5,205 nucleotides of DNA from NCBI GenBank assembly GCA_022776785.1, contig JALFHA010000010.1, forward strand, positions 1-5,205, given 5' to 3'. The position numbers were made by a program, and so were the translations under genes. This DNA is from Clostridiales bacterium. GTDB taxonomy: Bacteria; Bacillota; Clostridia; Christensenellales; Aristaeellaceae. Below are positions 1 to 5,205 of this stretch, piece by piece; the first letter of the stretch is position 1; each line of letters begins with the position of its first letter. Below the pieces are notes generated by a model, which was not told the origin of the DNA, did no database searches, and saw nothing but the letters and a program-made list of their open reading frames with translations.

Positions 1-28
1 CCTCAAGCAGGTTTGGGCGGCAGCCCAA
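1..28. repeat. Truncated left copy of a structured intergenic repeat
   Basis: The first 16 bases, CCTCAAGCAGGTTTGG, are identical to positions 5137-5152 at the other end of the window. Here they run into a small inverted repeat, TTGGGC (13-18) and GCCCAA (23-28) around the loop GGCA. In the right-hand copy the same 16 bases lead into a different hairpin. The upstream half of the element, a 9-bp stem in the right copy, would lie before position 1 and is cut off by the window edge. It does not look like a coding region and has no T-run, so it is not a standard terminator. It could be a dispersed intergenic repeat or part of a structured RNA. Confidence 0.6.
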
Positions 29-57
29 TGTTCCCTTATTGTTCAAAAGAAAAAGCA

Positions 58-95
58 GTTTCAGAGCAGGATGCGAAGCATCCTACGATTGAAAC
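58..95. repeat. Nested inverted repeat with GAA loop
   Basis: The inner stem is AGGATGC (68-74) paired with GCATCCT (78-84) around the triloop GAA. The outer stem is GTTTCA (58-63) paired with TGAAAC (90-95), with short unpaired linkers GAGC and ACGAT between the stems. Both stems are perfect, so a long hairpin can form in RNA from either strand or as a cruciform in DNA. There is no T-run after it in either direction, which argues against an intrinsic terminator. The GAA triloop also occurs in the 9-bp stem of the repeat at 5122-5142. It may be another part of the same family of intergenic elements, but this is not proven. Confidence 0.5.
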
Positions 96-150
96 GGGGC
101 TGATTCTGCAAAGCTAGATTTTAGCCGCAAAATAGTATGAACGCGGATCA

Positions 151-197
151 AAAACGGACATCCTTCCTGCTCGAAGGCAGGGGGATGTCCATTTTTT
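151..197. terminator. Strong bidirectional intrinsic terminator
   Basis: GGACATCC (156-163) pairs with GGATGTCC (183-190), and inside it CCTGC (166-170) pairs with GCAGG (177-181) around the loop TCGAAG. This gives about 13 paired bases with one small bulge. On the plus strand the stem is followed by ATTTTTT (191-197). On the minus strand it is followed by GTTTTTG, the complement of 150-155. It therefore has the form of a terminator in both directions. For the minus strand it is the only good terminator after the abgB-like gene, so it most likely ends that operon, about 240 bases past the stop codon. Confidence 0.85.
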
Positions 198-271
198 GAC
201 CTATGGGAAATTGCGTCACCATCAGCCTCGAAGGAAAAGGAATGGAGAATACAGAGTGGGTCGGAAGTGGG

Positions 272-293
272 AGCGGCCACAGGCTGCTTTTTT
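272..293 (+). terminator. Intrinsic-type terminator pointing right
   Basis: AGCGGCC (272-278) pairs with GGCTGCT (282-288), with one G-U pair, around the triloop ACA. It is followed directly by a run of six T (288-293). This is the classic shape of a plus-strand terminator. No plus-strand gene lies upstream in the window, and the bidirectional terminator at 151-197 already stands before it. It could be a back-up site protecting the convergent abgB-like gene from read-through, or the end of a small unrecognised transcript. On the minus strand it has no T-run after the stem. Confidence 0.55.
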
Positions 294-431
294 GAATGGC
301 ATCGGGGCTGTATGATTCTTCGATGAAAGCATTTCGCCGGTGATGCAACCGGCATCATGCAGGCTTGTCATCGGTCATGCGGACGCAGGATGCTGACCGC
401 CCGGAGCGGATTCCTGACGCCATCACGGCGC

Positions 432-1823
432 TCAGGTGGTTTCAGACTCGAGCAGCTCCGGCGTGATCTCCGGCGGAATCGGGCACTGATAGGGCTTGCC
501 GCCCGTCTTTTCCTTCAGCTGCTCCCACGCCTGTGCGATGATTTCGGGATTGTTGCAGACATCAATCGCCGTTGCCGCGAGAATCTGCCCCGCATACAGC
601 GTACCCCTGTGCGCAAAGTCGCTCTTGCCGCAGGCGACGGCCTGCCAGCTGTGGGCGGCCGTTCCCACCGGCCAGGTGCTTATGCCGCACTGCGAAACCG
701 GACACACCCAGCTCACGTCGCCGGTATCCGACGAGCCCGGAACGGGCACATTGCCCGCCTTGCAGTAGGGCTTGGCCTTCAGGTCAAACGCGTGCCCGGG
801 CAGCCTGTCGGCTGGATTCTGCGTTTTGACGATCTCCTGCGCGAAATCCATATCCTCCGCGTGCTCGACAGGGTTGGGGATCTCGCACATGTTGCTGTAC
901 ATGACCTCGTCCAGCGCCGGAATCAGCACGGTATTGCTGGTTCCCTTCAGGAACCGGATGTCCACCTGCGTGTCGGTCATCAGGGCTGCGCCTCTTGCGA
1001 TGTTGTTGACCCGCTCATACAGCTCCGCAAGCTCGGGCGCGAAGGGCGCTCTGATCTGATACAGCGCGGACGCGTGGGGCTGAACGATATTGGGCGAGCT
1101 TCCGCCGGCGTCCGTAATGGCATAGTGGATTCTGGCCGTGGAGGGCATGTGCTCCCTGAGGAACTGAACCCCGATGTTCATCAGCTCAAGCGCGTCAAGC
1201 GCGCTCCTGCCCGCCTCCGGCGCTGCCGCCGCATGGGACGCCTTACCGGTGAAGCTGTAGCGGACAACATCGTTCGCCAGAACAGGCCCGGGGGGCATCA
1301 TGTTGCAGTTGTTCGGATGCCAGCTGAAGGCCGCATCCAGCTGGCTAAAGCAGCCCTTGCGCGCCATAAAGGTCTTTCCGGAGCCGCCCTCCTCGGCCGG
1401 GCAACCGAAGAAAACCACCGTTCCGGGCCTGCCCTCCGTTTCAAGCGCATGCTTGAGGCCGACGGCGCCCATCAGCGCGCCGACGCCGAGCAGATTGTGG
1501 CCGCAGCCGTGTCCGTTGCCGTCGTTTTCGAGGGGCTCCTTCACGGCGACGCCCGCCTTCTGGCTCAGGCCGGCAAGCGCGTCGTACTCTCCGAGAAAGC
1601 CGATCACGGGCTTCCCGCTTCCCCACTCGGCGCGCAGTGCTGTTTTCAGCCCTGCCAGGCCGACGGTCACTGTGAAGCCCTCGGCCTTACGGAAGGCGGC
1701 GTAATCCTGAGCGGACTGCTTCTCCCCGAAGCGTATCTCTGCGTTCTCCCATATCTTGTCGCTGAGCGCATAGAAATACGCCGCCCTTGCCTCCAGATAC
1801 CGGATGGCTGTTTGCTTGTCCAT
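432..1823 (-). CDS. abgB: AbgB-like M20 metallo-amidohydrolase (p-aminobenzoyl-glutamate hydrolase subunit B family)
   Basis: A 463-residue cytoplasmic zinc amidohydrolase of peptidase family M20, with no signal peptide. It matches my memory of E. coli AbgB throughout, including GEYDALAGLSQ (78-88), GHGCGHNLLG (104-113), EEGGSGKTFM (144-153), HYAIT (233-237) and the C-terminal PYQCPIP (444-450); AbgB is also similar in length. Likely metal ligands are C107, H109, E145, H169 and H391, with E144 as the general base. The dimerisation (lid) domain spans about 184-300, with SHAAAAPEAGRSALDA in it. Family members cleave amide bonds, and AbgB with AbgA releases p-aminobenzoate and glutamate from folate breakdown products. 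No abgA lies in the window, so the true substrate may be another N-acyl amino acid. The ATG start follows AAAGGAGA (1831-1838) with good spacing. It lies 23 bp after the membrane protein gene, almost certainly in the same operon. Confidence 0.9.
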   Translation of the reverse strand: MDKQTAIRYLEARAAYFYALSDKIWENAEIRFGEKQSAQDYAAFRKAEGFTVTVGLAGLKTALRAEWGSGKPVIGFLGEYDALAGLSQKAGVAVKEPLENDGNGHGCGHNLLGVGALMGAVGLKHALETEGRPGTVVFFGCPAEEGGSGKTFMARKGCFSQLDAAFSWHPNNCNMMPPGPVLANDVVRYSFTGKASHAAAAPEAGRSALDALELMNIGVQFLREHMPSTARIHYAITDAGGSSPNIVQPHASALYQIRAPFAPELAELYERVNNIARGAALMTDTQVDIRFLKGTSNTVLIPALDEVMYSNMCEIPNPVEHAEDMDFAQEIVKTQNPADRLPGHAFDLKAKPYCKAGNVPVPGSSDTGDVSWVCPVSQCGISTWPVGTAAHSWQAVACGKSDFAHRGTLYAGQILAATAIDVCNNPEIIAQAWEQLKEKTGGKPYQCPIPPEITPELLESETT

Positions 1824-1846
1824 GTATGTATCTCCTTTCGCAGAGT

Positions 1847-3220
1847 TTATTTGCTGGCGCTGACGGCGCCCTTCCGTTCTCCGCCGCCGCGCGGCTTTCC
1901 TGTGAAGCGCACGATCAGAATGGCGGAAAGCAGCAGTCCGGCGCTTAGCAGCAGACCGGCTGTGCGCAGCAGAAGGCCGAGCTTCGGGTCCGGCGTTCCG
2001 GCTGCGTAGGCCTCAAGAAGATTCCGGTGAACCCGGAATTCTCCGAGCAGATAGATGATGAAGAACATCGCCAGCTGCTGCAGGATGCTGCCGGCCGTGT
2101 GGATTCTGAGCCGGACAAGGGGGCGCTCCAGCGGCACATGGCGCTCGTCGTGCATGTAGCGTGCGCCGACCTCCGCCGCGACGATGCTGCCGAAGGCCTC
2201 GGAGAGCACGAGCCCGACCAGGTTGGCGGCCTGTGACGGAACAGCCAGCAGGAAGGACAGCACCGATGAAAGCAGCATGGAGACGCGGCTCAGCCGGTCG
2301 CCCGGCAGGAGCCTCGAGAGCGGCTTTTTCAGCAGTGCCGGCAGAATGCTGCCTATCGCGATGGCAAGATAGATCAGCGTGGACATGGAGGTGTTGCCAA
2401 CAGAGCTGTGATAAATCAGGCTGAACAGCAGCAGATGGCTTTTGATCGCGCCAGCCCAGTACACCTGATAGACAAAGGGCGCATAATTCCGGCGCCTGCA
2501 CGTCTCCAGCACAACAAATATGGCTACCATAGCCGGTGTCAGCCAGATCAGCATCGAGACGCCGGACTGCTTGTACTGGCGCAGGATGAGCAGGCAGAGC
2601 AGCGTCAGCGCGCCGAAGACGAAATACACGGGCTTTCTCCTGGCGGTGTCAAAGGCTCTCTGCCGCGCAAACAGCGCGTCTCCGTCAAAGCGGAGCAGAA
2701 TCCACAGCGCGCAGGCGATATAGAGCAGAAACAGGAGCGGAACGACCGGCAGGCGGCTTTTTCCCAGCAGGAGCGCCAGCAGCATGACAAGCAGATATAG
2801 GCCGGTGCCGATGCGCTTTCCCTGCCTGAGGGATGCGTCCTGCTGCACTGCGGCGGTGTAGACCGGGATGAACATAGCGCGGACAGGAGCGAGCCCGACC
2901 CCGATGAGCAGCGCGCTGAACATCAGCAGCGGCCGGTACAGGGAGGAGAGCGCCATCAGCACCGCGCCGGGAAACGCCAGCAGCAGCCCGCCCCGCAGAA
3001 TCCTGTAGGGATTGGTGATTTCGCCGAAGCCGCGCAGGGCAATCAGGCAGGCCCTCTGGATGGAATACAGGATCACGACGGGCACAAAGAAGTTCACGGC
3101 CGTGCTTTTTCCGGTCAGCAGGCTGGAAAATACGAGAAAGGGAAGCATCATGTAGCTGTCCGACAGGCTGCACAGCACGCCCAGCCCCAGCTTGCCGATG
3201 GACTGCCTGCGAATCTGCAT
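1847..3220 (-). CDS. Polytopic membrane protein, MFS-transporter-like, unassigned family
   Basis: A 457-residue integral membrane protein that I cannot assign to a named family. Hydrophobic stretches lie at roughly 10-32, 42-62, 78-95, 97-120, 138-153, 157-177, 197-214, 222-240, 255-272, 278-297, 312-330, 332-350, 375-393 and 418-436, so about 12-14 membrane helices. A charged loop at about 178-197 divides it near the middle, as in major facilitator transporters. The C-terminal tail (440-457) is hydrophilic and basic. There is no cleavable signal peptide. I chose the ATG at 3220 because AGAGGAGG (3231-3238) stands 10 bases before it. The upstream in-frame ATG at 3298 has no such site, and its 26 extra residues (many arginines) would precede the first helix. 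It is the first gene of a two-gene operon with the AbgB-like hydrolase, which suggests that it imports the hydrolase's substrate or exports a product. It does not resemble AbgT. The transporter role is inferred from shape and context only. Confidence 0.7.
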   Translation of the reverse strand: MQIRRQSIGKLGLGVLCSLSDSYMMLPFLVFSSLLTGKSTAVNFFVPVVILYSIQRACLIALRGFGEITNPYRILRGGLLLAFPGAVLMALSSLYRPLLMFSALLIGVGLAPVRAMFIPVYTAAVQQDASLRQGKRIGTGLYLLVMLLALLLGKSRLPVVPLLFLLYIACALWILLRFDGDALFARQRAFDTARRKPVYFVFGALTLLCLLILRQYKQSGVSMLIWLTPAMVAIFVVLETCRRRNYAPFVYQVYWAGAIKSHLLLFSLIYHSSVGNTSMSTLIYLAIAIGSILPALLKKPLSRLLPGDRLSRVSMLLSSVLSFLLAVPSQAANLVGLVLSEAFGSIVAAEVGARYMHDERHVPLERPLVRLRIHTAGSILQQLAMFFIIYLLGEFRVHRNLLEAYAAGTPDPKLGLLLRTAGLLLSAGLLLSAILIVRFTGKPRGGGERKGAVSASK

Positions 3221-3230
3221 GGTGGATACG

Positions 3231-3238
3231 CCTCCTCT
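3231..3238 (-). promoter_or_regulatory. Ribosome binding site fixing the membrane protein start
   Basis: On the minus strand this reads AGAGGAGG, nearly ideal for pairing with the 16S rRNA tail, and it lies 10 bases before the ATG at 3220. It decides between this start and the in-frame ATG at 3298, which is preceded by a C/G-rich stretch without a purine-rich site. Confidence 0.8.
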
Positions 3239-3333
3239 GATGCGTTGCCAGCTCCGGCGGACAGGCGTCCGGATTCTGTGTCCGGGAACGCTCTGCATAT
3301 CCGGCCCCGGGGATTTGATGGGTTAACGTCTCT

Positions 3334-3362
3334 ATTATAGCGTAAAGACCGGATTTAATCAA
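3334..3362 (-). promoter_or_regulatory. SigA-type promoter of the membrane protein-abgB operon
   Basis: On the minus strand the -35 box is TTGATT (3357-3362) and the -10 box is a perfect TATAAT (3334-3339), separated by 17 bp. Transcription should start near 3327, giving a leader of about 107 bases before the ATG at 3220. This is the only good promoter seen for the operon, and no separate promoter is visible in the 23-bp gap before the abgB-like gene. Confidence 0.8.
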
Positions 3363-3378
3363 TCGACGAAATGAAAAG

Positions 3379-3395
3379 CGGCCTGATGCAGGCCG
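3379..3395. promoter_or_regulatory. Palindrome between the divergent promoters, candidate operator
   Basis: CGGCCTG (3379-3385) and CAGGCCG (3389-3395) form a perfect 7-bp inverted repeat around ATG. It sits 16 bp upstream of the -35 box of the leftward promoter and about 55 bp upstream of the -35 box of the rightward one. There it would be outside both predicted transcripts, which favours a DNA-binding site over an RNA hairpin. No regulator gene is present in the window. Palindromes of this size arise by chance in GC-rich DNA, so this is a candidate only. Confidence 0.35.
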
Positions 3396-3450
3396 GTCAG
3401 ACGGACGGGCGGCGGCACAGCGCGAGCGCATTTCAGCCTCGCAGTTCTTC

Positions 3451-3479
3451 TTGAACTTGAACGGACATCATGTTAAAAT
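3451..3479 (+). promoter_or_regulatory. SigA-type promoter with extended -10 for the GH13 gene
   Basis: The -35 box TTGAAC (3451-3456) and the -10 box TAAAAT (3474-3479) are separated by exactly 17 bp. TG at 3471-3472 forms an extended -10. The expected transcription start is near 3486, leaving a leader of about 38 bases before the ATG at 3524. The -35 hexamer is repeated directly after itself (TTGAAC again at 3457-3462), but the second copy is too close to the -10 to act as a -35. It may be chance or a regulator half-site. Confidence 0.75.
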
Positions 3480-3508
3480 GCAATCAGACTTGGCAACCCC
3501 AACGAATC

Positions 3509-3514
3509 AGGAGG
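3509..3514 (+). promoter_or_regulatory. Ribosome binding site fixing the GH13 start
   Basis: AGGAGG, an ideal Shine-Dalgarno sequence, lies 9 bases before the ATG at 3524. The longer in-frame start at 3470 overlaps the predicted -10 box and lies upstream of the expected transcription start, so it cannot be the normal start if that promoter is used. Confidence 0.85.
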
Positions 3515-3523
3515 AAAGCGATC

Positions 3524-5062
3524 ATGAGCAAGCATCCCGCATGGCTGGACAATGCCGTGTTCTATGAAATCTACCCCCAGTCCTTCTGCGACAGCAACGG
3601 CGACGGCATCGGCGATTTTCAGGGCATCATCAGCAGGCTGGACTATATCCGCGACCTCGGCTGCAATGCCATCTGGATGAACCCCTGCTTTGAGTCCCCC
3701 TTCGGTGACGCGGGATATGATGTGTCGGACTACTGCAAGGCCGCGCCCCGCTATGGAACCAACGATGAGCTTGTCCGCCTGTTTGACGAGGTGCACAGGC
3801 GCGGTATGCACATCCTCCTCGACCTCGTGCCGGGGCACACCTCTTGGGCGCATCCCTGGTTTAAGGCGTCCATGCGGGCAGAGAAAAACGCGTATACCGA
3901 CCGATACGTGTGGACGGACAGCATATGGGAGCAGCCATCCGGCTATGGCTGCCTGCGCGGCATCTCGGACAGGGACGGCTCCTGCGTGGTCAATTTCTTC
4001 TCCCATCAGCCTGCGCTGAACTATGGCTATCTGAACCCGGAGCGTCCGTGGCAGCAGAGCATGGATGCGCAGGGGCCGCAGGAGACGCTCTCGGCCATGA
4101 TGGATGTGATGCGCTTCTGGCTCTCCCGCGGCTGTGACGGCTTCCGGGTGGATATGGCGGGCTCACTCGTCAAAAACGACGCGGACGGCCGGGGGACGAT
4201 CGCCCTGTGGCAGAAGGTGCGCGCCTTTCTCGACGAGGAATTCCCGGATGCGGCGATGATCTCCGAATGGGGCGAGCCGGACAAGTCCCTGCAGGGCGGC
4301 TTCCACATGGACTTCCTGCTGCACTTTGGGCCGTCCCACTACAATGATCTGTTCCGCTGCGAAGAGCCATACTTCTCCAGCCGCGGCAAGGGCGATGTGA
4401 CGGCCTTTGTGGAGAAGTATCTGGAAAACATGCGCCGCAGCGGGCAGAAGGGTCTGATCTGCATTCCCTCCGGCAACCATGACATGGACCGCCTCGCCCG
4501 TGCGCTTCACGGGGATGAGCTGAAGGTCGCCTTTGCCTTCCTTCTAACCATGCCCGGCGCGCCGTTCATCTACTACGGCGATGAGATCGGTATGCGCTAC
4601 GTGGAGGGGCTGACCTCCGTGGAGGGCGGCTACAACCGCACCGGCTCGCGTTCTCCGATGCAGTGGGACGACACGCTCCACGCAGGCTTCTCCGCCGCGC
4701 CCGCTGAAAAGCTCTACATTCCGCTGGACCCGGCTGCGGACAGGCCGACCGCCGCCGCACAGATGGAGGACGAGCACTCCCTGCGCAGCGAGGTGCAGCG
4801 GCTGATCGCCCTGCGCCAGGCGCATGACGCGCTGCAGAGCTGCGGCGGAATCGACTTTGTCCATGTGGGCTATCCCCTGATGTACACCCGTTCCTCCTCG
4901 ACAGAGACCCTGCTGGTGATCGTCAATCCTGCCGCACAGGAGAAGCGCGTTCCCTCGTCCATGCGGCTGATGGAGTGCCTCTACCAGTTCAATGGCGCGG
5001 CGGTGCAGCAGGGCGGCGTGATGCATGTTCCCGGTCAGTCCGTCTGCGTATACCGGGTGTAG
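3524..5062 (+). CDS. GH13 alpha-amylase-family glycoside hydrolase (alpha-glucosidase-like)
   Basis: A 512-residue enzyme with no signal peptide, so probably cytoplasmic, hydrolysing (or transferring from) short alpha-glucosides. The N-terminal barrel opens with FYEIYPQSF (13-21) and a calcium-loop-like DSNGDGIGD (23-31), as in oligo-1,6-glucosidases and trehalose synthases. GYDVSDY (64-70) follows. The conserved regions are DLVPGHTS (100-107), QPALNY (162-167), GFRVD with nucleophile D210, SEW with acid/base E248, and NHD (318-320) with transition-state D320. GGYNRTGSRSPMQWD (368-382) is typical of exo-acting members. The small B domain is about 106-185, and a C-terminal beta domain runs from about 415 to the end. 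All catalytic residues are present and the length is usual. The oddities are glycine (G104) for the usual asparagine in region I and alanine (A164) in place of aspartate in QPDLN, so linkage specificity cannot be read off. The start is set by the AGGAGG at 3509-3514. The gene is alone on its strand and divergent from the operon. Confidence 0.92.
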   Translation: MSKHPAWLDNAVFYEIYPQSFCDSNGDGIGDFQGIISRLDYIRDLGCNAIWMNPCFESPFGDAGYDVSDYCKAAPRYGTNDELVRLFDEVHRRGMHILLDLVPGHTSWAHPWFKASMRAEKNAYTDRYVWTDSIWEQPSGYGCLRGISDRDGSCVVNFFSHQPALNYGYLNPERPWQQSMDAQGPQETLSAMMDVMRFWLSRGCDGFRVDMAGSLVKNDADGRGTIALWQKVRAFLDEEFPDAAMISEWGEPDKSLQGGFHMDFLLHFGPSHYNDLFRCEEPYFSSRGKGDVTAFVEKYLENMRRSGQKGLICIPSGNHDMDRLARALHGDELKVAFAFLLTMPGAPFIYYGDEIGMRYVEGLTSVEGGYNRTGSRSPMQWDDTLHAGFSAAPAEKLYIPLDPAADRPTAAAQMEDEHSLRSEVQRLIALRQAHDALQSCGGIDFVHVGYPLMYTRSSSTETLLVIVNPAAQEKRVPSSMRLMECLYQFNGAAVQQGGVMHVPGQSVCVYRV

Positions 5063-5101
5063 GAACTGATACTGTCTTGCACTTAAAAGCTCGAATATAA
5101 G

Positions 5102-5191
5102 CGCGAAGCGAAGAAGGGAGTTTGAGGGATGAAATCCCTCAAGCAGGTTTGGAGCCGCAACCTGCCGCCGCCTGTGGCGGAATCAGGCAGG
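5102..5191. repeat. Structured intergenic repeat, right copy
   Basis: Downstream of the GH13 gene lies a chain of inverted repeats. A minimal stem CGC-GAA-GCG (5102-5110) comes first. A perfect 9-bp stem follows, TTGAGGGAT (5122-5130) with ATCCCTCAA (5134-5142) around GAA. Next, GCAGGTT (5143-5149) pairs with AACCTGC (5159-5165). A competing structure pairs CCTGCC (5161-5166) with GGCAGG (5186-5191), enclosing CCGCC/GGCGG (5168-5172 and 5176-5180). Positions 5137-5152 are identical to positions 1-16. No T-run follows any stem, so it is not a canonical terminator, yet no better one follows the GH13 gene. It may continue past the window edge. A dispersed intergenic element or structured RNA seems most likely. 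Confidence 0.6.
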
Positions 5192-5205
5192 CGAAGGCTG
5201 GAAAC

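Larger units (their letters stand above)
1..431. other. Non-coding region downstream of the abgB-like gene
   Basis: I see no supportable gene in these 431 bases. The open frames here are short, cross an intrinsic terminator, lack ribosome binding sites and show no recognisable protein composition. The region holds the repeat end (1-28), a nested inverted repeat (58-95), a bidirectional terminator (151-197), a plus-strand hairpin with a T-run (272-293) and a 6-bp inverted repeat GCCGGT/ACCGGC (336-341 and 348-353). If the minus-strand operon ends at the 151-197 terminator, its message has an untranslated tail of roughly 240-280 bases. I see no tRNA or rRNA. Confidence 0.6.

Noticed and set aside
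336..357. Overlapping inverted repeats GCCGGT/ACCGGC and TGATGC/GCATCA as the terminator of the abgB-like gene
   Set aside because: No T-run follows on the minus strand, and the two pairings exclude each other. The hairpin at 151-197 is a far better terminator.
83..358. A 91-codon minus-strand open frame downstream of the abgB-like gene
   Set aside because: It runs straight through the strong terminator hairpin at 151-197, has no Shine-Dalgarno site, and its composition is not protein-like.
357..2009. A 550-codon open frame on the plus strand, antisense to the abgB-like gene and part of the membrane protein gene
   Set aside because: Its product is arginine-rich and low in recognisable motifs, and it has no ribosome binding site. 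It runs across two well-supported minus-strand genes and the gap between them, as expected from GC-rich codon bias.
3221..3298. A 26-residue N-terminal extension of the membrane protein starting at 3298
   Set aside because: There is no ribosome binding site before 3298, and an excellent one precedes 3220. The extension is arginine-rich and precedes the natural first membrane helix.
3470..3523. A longer GH13 start at 3470
   Set aside because: This ATG lies upstream of the predicted transcription start and overlaps the -10 region. The ATG at 3524 has a perfect AGGAGG at 9 bases and gives the usual GH13 N-terminus.
4544..5026. A 160-codon minus-strand open frame inside the GH13 gene
   Set aside because: It lies wholly within the coding strand of a well-supported enzyme, lacks a ribosome binding site and shows no family features.
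5077..5101. A possible promoter TTGCAC ... TATAAG downstream of the GH13 gene
   Set aside because: The spacer is only 13 bp, too short for a functional SigA promoter, and no gene follows within the window.
1..5152. The 16-bp direct repeats at the two ends as target-site duplications or attachment sites of a mobile cassette
   Set aside because: The window holds no transposase or integrase. The repeats are part of larger hairpin elements, which points to a dispersed intergenic repeat rather than an insertion footprint.

Overview
The window is GC-rich in its coding parts, with AT-richer intergenic sequence. Each gene has a strong Shine-Dalgarno site, and the promoters are sigma-70/SigA-like with 17-bp spacers. 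This fits a GC-rich member of the Clostridia (Bacillota), probably gut-associated. That assignment rests on general style and protein character, since no rRNA or marker gene is present.

Layout, left to right. Positions 1-431 hold no convincing gene. They contain the truncated end of an intergenic repeat (1-28), a nested inverted repeat (58-95), a strong bidirectional terminator (151-197) and a second hairpin with a T-run pointing right (272-293). Next come two genes on the minus strand that look like one operon. A polytopic membrane protein of major-facilitator type (1847-3220) is transcribed first, followed after 23 bp by an AbgB-like M20 metallo-amidohydrolase (432-1823). Positions 3221-3523 are a divergent control region with one good promoter for each direction and a 17-bp palindrome between them. 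On the plus strand is a GH13 alpha-glucosidase/alpha-amylase-family enzyme without a signal peptide (3524-5062). The right edge (5102-5191) carries a second, fuller copy of the repeat seen at position 1. The two copies share 16 identical bases and then diverge, yet each forms its own hairpin.

Working together (inference): the minus-strand operon could import an N-acyl or aminobenzoyl-amino-acid conjugate through the membrane protein and hydrolyse it in the cytoplasm with the AbgB-like enzyme. The GH13 enzyme would hydrolyse short alpha-glucosides in the cytoplasm. Nothing shows a metabolic link between the two sides beyond the shared divergent control region, and no regulator, sugar transporter or AbgA partner lies in the window.

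I do not see a clear previously undescribed system here. The points most worth a second look are the flanking structured repeats, the atypical conserved regions of the GH13 enzyme, and the pairing of an unassigned transporter-like protein with an AbgB homologue.
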